9,778 nucleotides of DNA from DATAEK01 sp036258055 (GCA_036258055.1 DATAEK010000275.1:1-9778), one strand, 5' to 3'. Shown: positions 1-7,040, numbered from the stretch's first letter. Numbers and translations: made by a program. The notes: generated from the letters alone by a model not told the origin.

Positions 1-418
1 TAATCTCTGTGATTCTGAAGATGTGGTCCTGGCCGAGCAGCTCCAAGTGAATCGGCGTCCCGGTGACCTCCGCGGGTCCGACGCAGAGCGAGGTGGGAAG
101 CGCGTCGGCGTCCCCTTTGCGAATCGTGATGTCGAAGCACACGGTGATGTCGCCGTTGTCGTCCTCCGTCCAGTTAGTCGGATTGAAATGCGCGAGCAGC
201 TTGCCGTTGTTCGCTGAGAATGCTCCCCCGCCACCGACGCTCCCATCCTCGAAGAGCGGCCCGCCGATCCAGCCGTCCTGCCCCAGGGCCACGAGCGTCC
301 AGGTATATTCGACCGCCCCGGCGGCTCTGACCTTCGAAACGTCAAACGAACCCACCAAGCCGAGCACCCCTACCACGCCAGCCAGAATCGACACACGCGA
401 TGTTAGAACTCTCCGCAT
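1..418 (-). CDS. Secreted protein of unknown function (C-terminus beyond window)
   Basis: This reading frame is open from an ATG at 418-416 to the window edge, giving 139 codons without a stop. The start is supported by a GGGAGG Shine-Dalgarno sequence about 7 nt upstream. The N-terminus (MRRVLTSR, then a hydrophobic stretch at about residues 10-24 and an Ala-rich RAAGA near 31-35) looks like a Sec signal peptide, so the protein is probably exported. The mature part is Gly- and Asp-rich with many beta-type segments, for example VEYTWTLVALGQDGW and a GSVGGGGAFS turn. It has two cysteines (about residues 94 and 112) that could pair outside the cytoplasm. I do not recognise the family. It diverges from the ABM-like gene at 645 across a 226-bp gap. 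The coding call is firm; the function is unknown. Confidence 0.8.
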   Translation of the reverse strand, partial: MRRVLTSRVSILAGVVGVLGLVGSFDVSKVRAAGAVEYTWTLVALGQDGWIGGPLFEDGSVGGGGAFSANNGKLLAHFNPTNWTEDDNGDITVCFDITIRKGDADALPTSLCVGPAEVTGTPIHLELLGQDHIFRITEI

Positions 419-644
419 CAGAGAACCTCCCGCTCCAATAGGACGTTTTCTGGCCAAAGACTTCAGGCGATGCGGATGAGGCCGACCGGTCTCGGACTAT
501 CGCTGCGGACCAACCCAGCCACCGGCGCCTTCACAGGTCCGAAAACGTCGACTGTGACAACGTCAGCGAGCCCCAAGCCGGCTATCATCCTCGGAGAAAT
601 CATGTCGGTTCATTTTCGTGAGGAGGGTGTCGAGGGCCTTCGGT

Positions 645-914
645 ATGTATTTCCGACCAACCGGTTTTACGCCGGCAGTGTACGACGACGTGGTCAAGCA
701 GCTCGAACAGGCGGGCGCTGGCTTCGGTAAGGTTCCAGGTCGCCGATTCCATTGCGACTTGGAACTTGACGGTGCGGTCTCGGTCTTCGATGTGTGGGAC
801 TCGATGGAACAGTTCCAGAAGTTTGGCGAGACGCTGGTGCCCATCATGAACAAGCTCGGCGCCGACCCCGGCCAGCTTCAAATCATGAAGGTGCACAATG
901 TCAAGAACGGCTAA
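645..914 (+). CDS. Small ABM-like (dimeric alpha/beta barrel) protein
   Basis: This 89-residue protein has the compact beta-alpha-beta-beta-alpha-beta pattern of the antibiotic biosynthesis monooxygenase (ABM)/dimeric alpha-beta barrel group. A first strand (MYFRPTGFTP) is followed by a helix (AVYDDVVKQLEQAGAG), strands around RRFHCDLELDGAVSVFDVWDS, a second helix (MEQFQKFGETLVPIMNKLG) and a last strand ending QIMKVHNV. The FDVWDS segment followed by a helix is typical of small uncharacterised proteins of this kind. I place the start at ATG 645, with a GAGGG about 8 nt upstream. An in-frame GTG at 618 would add nine residues but leaves the stronger AGGAGG at 621-626 inside the gene. Many family members have no known substrate, so a monooxygenase reaction should not be assumed. 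It appears monocistronic; the next gene is convergent. Confidence 0.75.
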   Translation: MYFRPTGFTPAVYDDVVKQLEQAGAGFGKVPGRRFHCDLELDGAVSVFDVWDSMEQFQKFGETLVPIMNKLGADPGQLQIMKVHNVKNG

Positions 915-926
915 TCGCCGGCCCGC

Positions 927-1173
927 GTGCAAGCTCACCACGTTGCTGCGCGCGGGTTACTGACCGCAGTCCGGCCGCCGACGCTCGAGGAGGAAGCGGT
1001 TCGCGACAGGTGTCGCGCCCGCGATGATCCCCGGGAAGATCGGCAGCGGTGTCGCCATCGCCTGGGCACGTCACTCTTTGCGCCGCGGCCTGCATTACCC
1101 CGGACGCAACTGGACGCGCGCCACCCGCAATGGATCGCACGCGTCGCCTGGACCCACCCCGCCGAGCGGGCCC
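927..1173 (+). pseudogene. IS110-family transposase remnant, frameshifted
   Basis: Joining two frames gives a stretch that reads like the end of the DEDD domain and the following region of IS110-family transposases. One frame (927 to about 1076) gives RGLLTAVRPPTLEEEAVRD, then CRARDDPREDRQRCRHRLG. The next (about 1078-1121) gives LRRGLHYPGRNWTRA. The first frame resumes at 1122 with HPQWIARVAWTHPAERA. Known family members read roughly 'RAGELT.V..P...EEA.RDL.RARED...DL.RARHRLG.FLLR.G..YPG...WT.AH..WL...F.HPA' in this part. At least two frameshifts, no start, no catalytic N-terminus and no C-terminal serine region mean the fragment is dead. No insertion ends are visible; IS110 elements normally lack terminal inverted repeats. 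The match is from memory of the family, not from a search. Confidence 0.62.
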
Positions 1174-1194
1174 CTCCGAGAAGCGCGCGTAGCG

Positions 1195-2367
1195 CTATTT
1201 CATGGTCGCGTCGATCGTCGCGCGATTGGTGCCGGCAGCTTCGTCCGGCACGCTGTCATGCGCGAGCGAACGAGCCTGCGCGCTGACGCCGTGCAGGTCG
1301 ACCGTCACGACGTTCTCCGTACCCGCGAGGTCCGGCGTCAGCGACTTGGCCCCCCATGCCTCGACGTCGAGCGCGGCGTTGTCGTCGAACTTCGTCCCCC
1401 AGATCGAGACCCGAACCGCATTCGACGCGGCCGAGTTGGCCGTTCCGAGGGGCGGAGTAAAGGCGCCGCCGATGACGTTCAGGCCGGCCGTAAGATTCTG
1501 CGTCGGCACCGAGCCGTGACTGCCGTCGATCGATCCGGCGTGCATCGTGAACGTCACCGTGTTGCCGCTGGCCGTTCCCGCCGCCGTCGTCAGTCCGCCG
1601 AAGATGACGCCACCGATCATGTCGTCCTCGAAGCGGTCGTCGTGCGAGTCGATCGTGATCGAGGCGTGATTCGATCGCTCGTTGCTGGCGAGAAAGCCCT
1701 GGTTGTTGTCGTGCGACCGGTTGTTGTGGAGCGTCGCCACGATCGACGCGCCGTCGGCGTTCGAGTTGACGAAGCGAAGGCCCTGCCCGTTCATCGCCGT
1801 GTTCTCGAAGACCTCGTTGTCGTCGAGATCGATGACGATCGTCCGGCCGGCGCCGGCCGGGCCGAGGTTGCGGACGTCGATGCCGCGGACGCTGCCGCGG
1901 GACACGACGTGCGCCACACGCAGCACCGCGGGCGCGCCGACCAGGTCCGTCTGGACTCCAGCAGCGGAGTTCGAGCCGCCGACGACGGTGAGCCATTCGA
2001 CGCTGTTCCTGCCGCGGCCGATGCGTATCGTACCGCCGTTGCCGAGACCGCCTTCCAGCGCGAAGGACGGACCGTTCACCGGATCGGACGAGTCGATGAC
2101 GACGTCTCCGGGATGGCCGGTGACGCCGGATATCGACATGTCGGTCTGCAGCTCGAGGCGGCCGTTATTCGGGCGCGTGCCGACACCCGGCTTCACCCTG
2201 GTCAGGACGTATCGGCCAGGCGCCAGCACGATGGTGGCGCCGGCATTGGCTGGTTCATTGACGGCGTCGTAGAGCTGCTCCACGTTGGAGACCTCGATGA
2301 CGGAACCGGTGGGCGAGGGGGCCATGCCGGCAAGCGCGGCGATGGCAACGAACGATGCGATCAACAT
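1195..2367 (-). CDS. Exported right-handed parallel beta-helix protein (pectin-lyase-like fold)
   Basis: This 390-residue protein starts at ATG 2367 behind a clear GGGAGGT Shine-Dalgarno. The first 17 residues (MLIASFVAIAALAGMAP) are hydrophobic and signal-peptide-like, although the usual positive N-terminal charge is missing. An entry segment (about 22-55) with EVSNVEQLYDAVNEPANAGATIVLAPGRY is typical of pectin-lyase-fold proteins: a helix capping the coil, then 'ATI.LAPG.Y'. The rest is a run of short strands separated by Asn/Gly/Ser/Asp turns (for example HNNRSHDNNQGFLASN, SITIDSHDDRFEDD, GGVIFGGL), as in right-handed beta-helices. I see no recognisable polysaccharide lyase active site, so it may be a carbohydrate-binding, adhesive or structural secreted protein rather than an enzyme. 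It is divergent from the TolB-like regulator, 88 bp away. Confidence 0.82.
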   Translation of the reverse strand: MLIASFVAIAALAGMAPSPTGSVIEVSNVEQLYDAVNEPANAGATIVLAPGRYVLTRVKPGVGTRPNNGRLELQTDMSISGVTGHPGDVVIDSSDPVNGPSFALEGGLGNGGTIRIGRGRNSVEWLTVVGGSNSAAGVQTDLVGAPAVLRVAHVVSRGSVRGIDVRNLGPAGAGRTIVIDLDDNEVFENTAMNGQGLRFVNSNADGASIVATLHNNRSHDNNQGFLASNERSNHASITIDSHDDRFEDDMIGGVIFGGLTTAAGTASGNTVTFTMHAGSIDGSHGSVPTQNLTAGLNVIGGAFTPPLGTANSAASNAVRVSIWGTKFDDNAALDVEAWGAKSLTPDLAGTENVVTVDLHGVSAQARSLAHDSVPDEAAGTNRATIDATMK

Positions 2368-2394
2368 GAAACCTCCCTGAAAGAGTTCACCGGA

Positions 2395-2423
2395 GGTCTA
2401 TCGCACGCGTCGCGGCGGTTCAA
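2395..2423 (-). promoter_or_regulatory. Possible promoter of the beta-helix gene
   Basis: On the minus strand, TTGAAC (2423-2418) and TAGACC (2400-2395) are separated by exactly 17 bp. They lie about 28 nt upstream of the ATG at 2367 in the only intergenic space available. The -35 match is fair (4 of 6) and the -10 match is weak (3 of 6). In GC-rich DNA such a pair can occur by chance. Confidence 0.22.
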
Positions 2424-2455
2424 CGAGATGTGGGTAGAAACGGGGTTTCATACAT

Positions 2456-4303
2456 TTGCCGCGCCCGGCAAAATCGGCCTATTCTTCGATCCTGGTGCAA
2501 CTCGACGAGCCTTCCGCCGCTGACATCCGCGCCGAGCTCGCGCACCTTCTCGCGAGCGCCGGGTTCGCGCGAAACGCCCGCATGTCGCGATTCCTGACGT
2601 TTCTCGTCGATCGCCACCTCGAGGGACGTGACGGGGAACTCAAAGAGTCGCTGATCGCGCACGAGGTCTTCGGCCGCCGTCCCGATTACGACCCGAAGCA
2701 GGATTCGATCGTCCGGACCGAGGCGGCACGCCTGCGCGCGCGGCTGGCGGAACACTACGCGGGCGCCGGCCGCCATGCGTCCGTGATCGTCGACATTCCG
2801 AAGGGAGGCTACATTCCGGCATTTCGGTACCGGGAGGTGCCGATCGACGACGCGGCCCGGCCGGCCGCCGCGGGCCGCGCACGATCGCACCGCCTGCTCG
2901 TCGCGGGTCTCTGCGCGGCGATCGTGCTCGGCGGCGCGGCATGGTGGTCGCCTCACGGTCAGCACACGCCAGTTCCGATCGCGGTGCTGCCGCTAACGAA
3001 TCTCGGCCACGACCCGTCCGGCGATCCGTTCGCGGACGGTCTGACCGGCGAGCTCGTCAGGAATCTGTCGGTCATCGACGGTCTCGCGGTGCGATCGCGA
3101 AGCTCGGCATTGCTCTTCACGGACCGCGCGCGCGACGCGCGCGACATCGGCCCAAGGCTCGGTGTCGATTACCTGATCGACGGCTCCGTCCTGCGTGCGG
3201 GCGACGCGCTCCGGATCGACGTGCAGCTCGTTCGCACGCGCGACGGCGTGGCCGTCTGGTCGGGGTATTTCGATCGGCCGATCGGCGACATCTTCGAGGT
3301 CGAGGACGAAATCGCGCTGGCGATCGTCAACAAGTTGCGGCTGCATCTCGGGCGCGGGCGGCGCCGCTACGAGACGAGCGTGGCAGCGTATGACGACTAC
3401 CTGGGCGCAAGGGCCATCAGGTTCGGCGCGGATCCCTGGGGCTACGCCGAGCGCATCTCGGGGTTCGAGCGCGCGCTCGGCAGGGACCCGACGTTCGCCC
3501 CCGCCTACGCCGGGCTCGCGTCGACGTACGCGATTCGATCGGTGCAGTTCCCCCTCGACCATCCGCCCGACGAGCTGACCAAGCTGCGCGCGGCGGCCGA
3601 CAAGGCCATCGAGATCGATTCCGCTCCTGACCGAGGCCTACGAAGCGCTGGCGATGGCGGACGCGCGCGACGCGCACTGGCGCGCCGCGGAACAGGAGTT
3701 CCGGCACGCGATCGAGACGGATCCGGACGACTCGCGCACGCGTGCCGAGTTCGCGATGTGGTTCCTCGCGGTGCTTGGCCGCAGCGGCGAGGCGATCGAG
3801 CAGGCGCGCCGCGCCGAGATCGACGATCCGCTCGCGTCCGACGTCCAGATCGCATCCGCCTTGTCCCTGATGGAAGCGGGCAGATACGAGGAGGCCGAGT
3901 CGCATTGCGCGAAGCTGCCGTCCGACGTCAGCTTGCGAGCGCAGTGTCTCGGCCGGGCGCGGCTCGGGCAGGGGCGCATCGCGGACGGGATTGCGACGCT
4001 GCGCGCCGCCGCCGAGGAGCATTTCAACCCGCAGACCCTCGGCTTTCTCGGGTACGCGCTCGCGCGCGCCGGACTGCGCGAGGAGGCGCAGCGGATGTCG
4101 CGGACCCGAAGGGACCCAACGAGGAAGCGCTCATCTACGCCGGTCTCGGCGACAAGGATCGGACGATCGATGCCCTCGAGCGGATGGCGGCGCGCGGCGC
4201 GCAACGCGCCGGCCAGTACCTGTATTCGCCGGAACTGTCATCGCTGCTCGCCGGTGATCCGCGTCTGCCTGCTCTGCGAAAGAAGATCGGCCTGCCGGAA
4301 TAG
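2456..4303 (+). CDS. Membrane-anchored TolB-like/TPR regulator, with two compensating frameshifts
   Basis: The open frame has 615 codons from TTG 2456; a GTG at 2495 is an alternative start. Residues about 21-125 are the conserved domain found before TolB-like regions in Acidobacteria and proteobacteria (RMSRFLTFLVDRHLEG, ELKESLIAHEVFGRRPDYDP, SIVRTEAARLRARL, IPKGGYIP). It is probably DNA-binding or signalling, but I cannot fix its fold. One membrane helix lies at about 145-164 (LLVAGLCAAIVLGGAAWW). A TolB-like N-terminal domain covers about 174-298 (IAVLPLTNLG, FADGLTGELVRNLS, YLIDGSVLR), and TPR repeats begin near 305. From codon 391 (3626) to about codon 549 (4100) the translated frame is Arg-rich nonsense. 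The frame one base later in the same stretch gives clean TPR helices (LTEAYEALAMADARDAHWRA, GRYEEAESHCAKL, LGFLGYALARAGLREEAQRM). The original frame resumes with DPKGPNEEALIYAGLGDKD. The true product is thus probably a TPR protein of similar length. Divergence from the beta-helix gene may indicate regulation of it, which is inference. Confidence 0.8.
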   Translation: MPRPAKSAYSSILVQLDEPSAADIRAELAHLLASAGFARNARMSRFLTFLVDRHLEGRDGELKESLIAHEVFGRRPDYDPKQDSIVRTEAARLRARLAEHYAGAGRHASVIVDIPKGGYIPAFRYREVPIDDAARPAAAGRARSHRLLVAGLCAAIVLGGAAWWSPHGQHTPVPIAVLPLTNLGHDPSGDPFADGLTGELVRNLSVIDGLAVRSRSSALLFTDRARDARDIGPRLGVDYLIDGSVLRAGDALRIDVQLVRTRDGVAVWSGYFDRPIGDIFEVEDEIALAIVNKLRLHLGRGRRRYETSVAAYDDYLGARAIRFGADPWGYAERISGFERALGRDPTFAPAYAGLASTYAIRSVQFPLDHPPDELTKLRAAADKAIEIDSAPDRGLRSAGDGGRARRALARRGTGVPARDRDGSGRLAHACRVRDVVPRGAWPQRRGDRAGAPRRDRRSARVRRPDRIRLVPDGSGQIRGGRVALREAAVRRQLASAVSRPGAARAGAHRGRDCDAARRRRGAFQPADPRLSRVRARARRTARGGAADVADPKGPNEEALIYAGLGDKDRTIDALERMAARGAQRAGQYLYSPELSSLLAGDPRLPALRKKIGLPE

Positions 4304-4353
4304 CGTTCAAGGGTGAGAGACGCAGTCGGAAGGTGAGGCCCCGGAGGACCAGT

Positions 4354-4377
4354 ATGGGATGACGGCGTCGATCCCAT
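4354..4377 (+). terminator. Hairpin after the TolB-like gene (terminator or operator)
   Basis: ATGGGAT (4354-4360) and ATCCCAT (4371-4377) are perfect inverted arms. Inside them GAC-GGC-GTC can add three more pairs with one bulged G, giving about ten base pairs and a three-base loop. The hairpin lies 50 nt after the regulator's stop and 75 nt before the DUF6178 start. No U-run follows (TAATAGTATCCCC), so it is not a standard intrinsic terminator. An operator or mRNA-end hairpin is also possible. Confidence 0.35.
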
Positions 4378-4452
4378 TAATAGTATCCCCTGACACGACC
4401 GCACTCTTCAAGACTGTTTGTTGGCCCGCAGGACGGGTATCATCGCCGGTCC

Positions 4453-6225
4453 ATGTCGACAACCACGAACCGCGAAACGGCGCCCCGCGACGGGGGCTCG
4501 GTGGACCATCGGCTCGCGCGTCTCCTGGACACGCCATTCTTCGCGCGGGTCGTCCCGCACCTCGCGCCGGAGACGCTGCATCAGCTCATTCAGTACCGCG
4601 GACTCGATGCGTGCGGCGAGCTCCTCACGTCTGCCACGCCCGCGCAGCTGACGTCTCTACTCGACCTCGATCTGTGGCGCCACGCGCAGCCGGGACGCGA
4701 CGAACAGTTCGATGTCGATCGCTTCGGCGAATGGCTGGAAGTGCTGGTGGACACCGGAGACTCGGTGGCAGCACGCACCGTCGCCGCCCTCGACAAGCAC
4801 CTGGTGATCGTCGGCCTCTCACGTTACCTACGCGTATTCGACCCGGGCACGTTCGAACCGACAGAATCGAGTGATGACGAGACGATCGATCGCAACGAGA
4901 AGATGAACAGCGAGACGAGCGGTGACGTGCTCGAGTGTGAAGTGGGCGGCTACCTGGTGCGGGCGTGGAGAGCCGATGCATGGGATGCGATTGTCACGCT
5001 CCTCGTCACGCTCGAGACCGAGCACAACCGCTACTTTCACGCGGTGATGCAGGGATGCCGCCGCCTGTCCAACTCCAGGCCGGAGATCGACGGCCTCGAC
5101 GATCTGCTGATGGCGCCGGAACAGCACCTCCACGACGTTGCGATCGAACGGGAGCGACGGCGATCGCGGCACGGCTACGCGACACCGGCCGACGCGCGTG
5201 CCTTCCTTCAAATGGCGCGGCAGCCGCAACCCACGTCACACACGCCAAGTGCAGCGGCGTCGGCGCCGACGGTCCCGATCACGATCAACCCCATCGCCAC
5301 GGCCTACTTTCGCGCGTTCGACGAAGAAGCGGACACCACACCAGAAGACACGTCTGCAGGTGTGCCTGAAAGTGCGCCACACCACGACGCGACCGACGTC
5401 CCGGCGCGCAGCGACGACGACATCCCCACGTCGATCGACGCGGTCATCGAACTGCTGGCCCAGGCTGGCGTGATGCCGGAACGGCCGCGGGCGCTGCTCG
5501 AAGCCGCGGCCGAGGACCCTCGAGCCACGAAACTCCCGCTCTTGAAGCGGCTGATAGAGTTCGTGCTGCACCACGACGAGGCCGCGTACCACACGCGCAG
5601 TCGCGAGCTTGGGTTCCTCGCGAATACGCTGCTCGCGGGATCCTCCGTTCAGTCGCGGCCGTTCACGCCCCAGGAAGCGTCCGATGCGGCTGCGTGCATC
5701 TGCAACCTGGGTCTCGAATGCTGGCCCGCGCGCTGGCCGGGCGCGACCTCGCAGGGTGCATCGTCGTCACGAGAACTCGACACGGCCATGCCTCCCAACG
5801 CGTTCTTCGTGGATCGTGACCTCGTCACGGCGTTCGAAGTGGGCTGGTCGGTGCTGTACCAGGACGTCAGCCTGTTCGTGGCGGATCAGCTCATGTCGAC
5901 GTTGGCCGATCTTCATTGTGTCGACGCCGACACTCGCCGCGGCCTCCTGGCGCTGCGGCGCAAGCTCGAGAAGCAGCGTGAGGCGGGCACACCGTGGCTC
6001 GCGCGCGACGCCGCCGACGTGCTCGCGATGCTCGACATGACCGCCTGGATCAGCGTGCTCGGATTGTTGGACGAATGTCCCATCCTGCCCGCGACGCTGA
6101 CAGCGGTTCTCGAACGCCGCACGACGCTCGTCAGCCCGACCGCGTTCGAGTTCATCTCGACGACCGCCCAGATCGGCGACATTCGCCTCTTCATGAGGAC
6201 CCTCCCCGGCGTCTTGTCGGGCTGA
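4453..6225 (+). CDS. DUF6178 family protein
   Basis: This 590-residue protein matches my recollection of the DUF6178 family. It has an N-terminal helical-repeat part (LARLLDTPFFARVVPHLAPE, LIQYRGLDACGELLTSATPAQLTSLLDLDLW, FGEWLEVLVDTGDSVAARTV) and an acidic linker near 135-155. A middle part contains GYLVRAWRADAWDAIVTLL, the helix EHNRYFHAVMQGCRRL and the motif RSRHGYATPADARAFLQMAR, which is conserved in the family. An Ala/Pro/Asp-rich low-complexity linker (about 255-325) follows, then a C-terminal helical region from about 330 (IDAVIELLAQAG) to the end. There is no signal peptide or clear membrane helix, so it is probably cytoplasmic. No catalytic motif is visible and the family's function is unknown. 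The ATG at 4453 has only a poor Shine-Dalgarno (GGACGGG, about 15 nt upstream). It follows the TolB-like gene by 149 bp with a hairpin between, so it may have its own promoter. Confidence 0.8.
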   Translation: MSTTTNRETAPRDGGSVDHRLARLLDTPFFARVVPHLAPETLHQLIQYRGLDACGELLTSATPAQLTSLLDLDLWRHAQPGRDEQFDVDRFGEWLEVLVDTGDSVAARTVAALDKHLVIVGLSRYLRVFDPGTFEPTESSDDETIDRNEKMNSETSGDVLECEVGGYLVRAWRADAWDAIVTLLVTLETEHNRYFHAVMQGCRRLSNSRPEIDGLDDLLMAPEQHLHDVAIERERRRSRHGYATPADARAFLQMARQPQPTSHTPSAAASAPTVPITINPIATAYFRAFDEEADTTPEDTSAGVPESAPHHDATDVPARSDDDIPTSIDAVIELLAQAGVMPERPRALLEAAAEDPRATKLPLLKRLIEFVLHHDEAAYHTRSRELGFLANTLLAGSSVQSRPFTPQEASDAAACICNLGLECWPARWPGATSQGASSSRELDTAMPPNAFFVDRDLVTAFEVGWSVLYQDVSLFVADQLMSTLADLHCVDADTRRGLLALRRKLEKQREAGTPWLARDAADVLAMLDMTAWISVLGLLDECPILPATLTAVLERRTTLVSPTAFEFISTTAQIGDIRLFMRTLPGVLSG

Positions 6226-6235
6226 GCGCCTCAGC
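6221..6235. terminator. Hairpin spanning two convergent stop codons
   Basis: GCTGAG-CGC-CTCAGC is a perfect 6-bp inverted repeat with a 3-nt loop. The TGA of the DUF6178 gene (6223-6225) lies in the left arm and the TGA of the VOC gene (6233-6231, minus strand) in the right arm. It forms the same hairpin in both transcripts. A loose T-rich stretch (TCGCTTTG) follows on the plus side only. It could act as a weak bidirectional terminator or mRNA 3'-end hairpin; the tiny 5-bp gap leaves no other site for one. Confidence 0.4.
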
Positions 6236-6716
6236 TCGCTTTGCCCCGCCGCGCCGCCTCGATGGTCGCAATGTCGATCTTCTTCATCGGCATCATCGCC
6301 TCGAAAGCTCGCTTCGCCTCGGCGCCACCGACGGCAAGCGCCTCCGTCAGCGCGCGCGGGGTGATCTGCCAGGAGAGGCCCCAACGGTCCTTGCACCAAC
6401 CGCACTGACTTTCCTTGCCGCCATTGCCGACGATCGCGTTCCAGTAGCGGTCCGTCTCTTCCTGATTGTCCGTCGCGATCTGGAAGGAAAAGGCCTCGCT
6501 GTGCTTGAACTCCGGCCCGCCGTTGAGACCGAGGCAGGGAATGCCCAGAACGGTGAACTCGACCGTCAGGACGTCGCCCGCCTTGCCGCCCGGGTAGTCG
6601 CCGGGGGCCTCGTGGATGGCGGTCACTTTACTGTCCGGAAAGGTCGAGGCGTAGAAACGCGCGGCGTCCTGGGCGTCTTTGTTGAACCAGAGGCAGATTG
6701 TGTTCTTTGGTTTCAT
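6231..6716 (-). CDS. PhnB-like VOC family protein (3-demethylubiquinone methyltransferase-like)
   Basis: This 161-residue protein matches the PhnB-like branch of the vicinal oxygen chelate (glyoxalase/dioxygenase) superfamily, often labelled '3-demethylubiquinone-9 3-methyltransferase'. Recognisable pieces are the N-terminal ICLWFNKDAQDAARFYASTF, then PGDYPGGKAGDVLTVEFTVLG, LGLNGGPEFKHSEAFSFQI and ETDRYWNAIVGNGGKESQCG. The C-terminal part has the usual CKDRWGLSWQITP. These proteins form dimers in the cytoplasm. The methyltransferase name is historical and the substrate of most members is unknown. The start at ATG 6716 is supported by AGGAG about 7 nt upstream. It converges on the DUF6178 gene with 5 bp between the stops and has no close co-directional partner. 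Confidence 0.9.
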   Translation of the reverse strand: MKPKNTICLWFNKDAQDAARFYASTFPDSKVTAIHEAPGDYPGGKAGDVLTVEFTVLGIPCLGLNGGPEFKHSEAFSFQIATDNQEETDRYWNAIVGNGGKESQCGWCKDRWGLSWQITPRALTEALAVGGAEAKRAFEAMMPMKKIDIATIEAARRGKAS

Positions 6717-7040
6717 TCGTATGCTCCTTGTGCTCGATCGCAGCGCCCAAACGTTCTTTTCAGCGCATCGTTGGCGGCCGAGCCATGACGAGGTCGAGCC
6801 ACCTCATCACCGCGCGGAGGTCGGCCTCCGGCATGGCCGCACTGGCTAGAGCGAGTGTATGCAAGTTTGTGAACAGCTAACTGCTCGTCTCGCTTAAAGA
6901 TGTCGTTCCGCCGCGTCAGGGCTGTCCGAAACCTGTAGACGTATTTCGGACACCCGAGCCATGGGGGTTCGGCATCATGCCGCGCGGATGAGCCAGGGTG
7001 ATGGGGGGAGCCGTAATGCACCGGCTCGCAGGTGGTCGCT
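6717..7040. other. 324-bp gap without a convincing gene; holds an inverted repeat and a tiny open frame
   Basis: The only clear structure is the 9-bp inverted repeat at 6923-6952, listed separately. On the minus strand a short open frame from ATG 6834 to TGA 6760 encodes 24 plausible residues (MPEADLRAVMRWLDLVMARP). The frame extends upstream to a TAG at 6879-6877 with FTNLHTLALASAA before the Met. It has no Shine-Dalgarno that I would trust and could be the tail of a decayed gene. The VOC gene's promoter must lie here, but I could not find a convincing -35/-10 pair. Confidence 0.5.
6923..6952. repeat. Perfect 9-bp inverted repeat with 12-bp spacer
   Basis: TGTCCGAAA (6923-6931) and TTTCGGACA (6944-6952) are exact reverse complements around CCTGTAGACGTA. 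It lies 88 bp beyond the dehydrogenase stop and 206 bp upstream of the VOC start, both on the minus strand. Length and symmetry fit a dimeric-regulator operator, the hairpin of a short interspersed repeat, or a terminator without a U-run. The sequence alone does not decide between them. Confidence 0.5.

Noticed and set aside
554..588. Promoter-like GTGACA and TATCAT upstream of the ABM-like gene
   Set aside because: Each hexamer is a fair match, but the spacing is 23 bp, too long for a sigma-70 promoter; TATCAT alone is not enough.
1150..1195. Short hairpins (CCCGC-CGA-GCGGG and AGCGC-GCGTA-GCGCT) after the beta-helix gene
   Set aside because: The stems are only five base pairs with no U-run; in DNA this GC-rich such pairs are expected by chance.
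1024..2523. Long plus-strand open frame of about 499 codons
   Set aside because: It is antisense to the beta-helix gene, which has a Shine-Dalgarno, a signal peptide and a sensible fold pattern. The plus-strand product is Arg/Val/Asp-rich with no recognisable domain, as expected of an antisense frame in GC-rich DNA.
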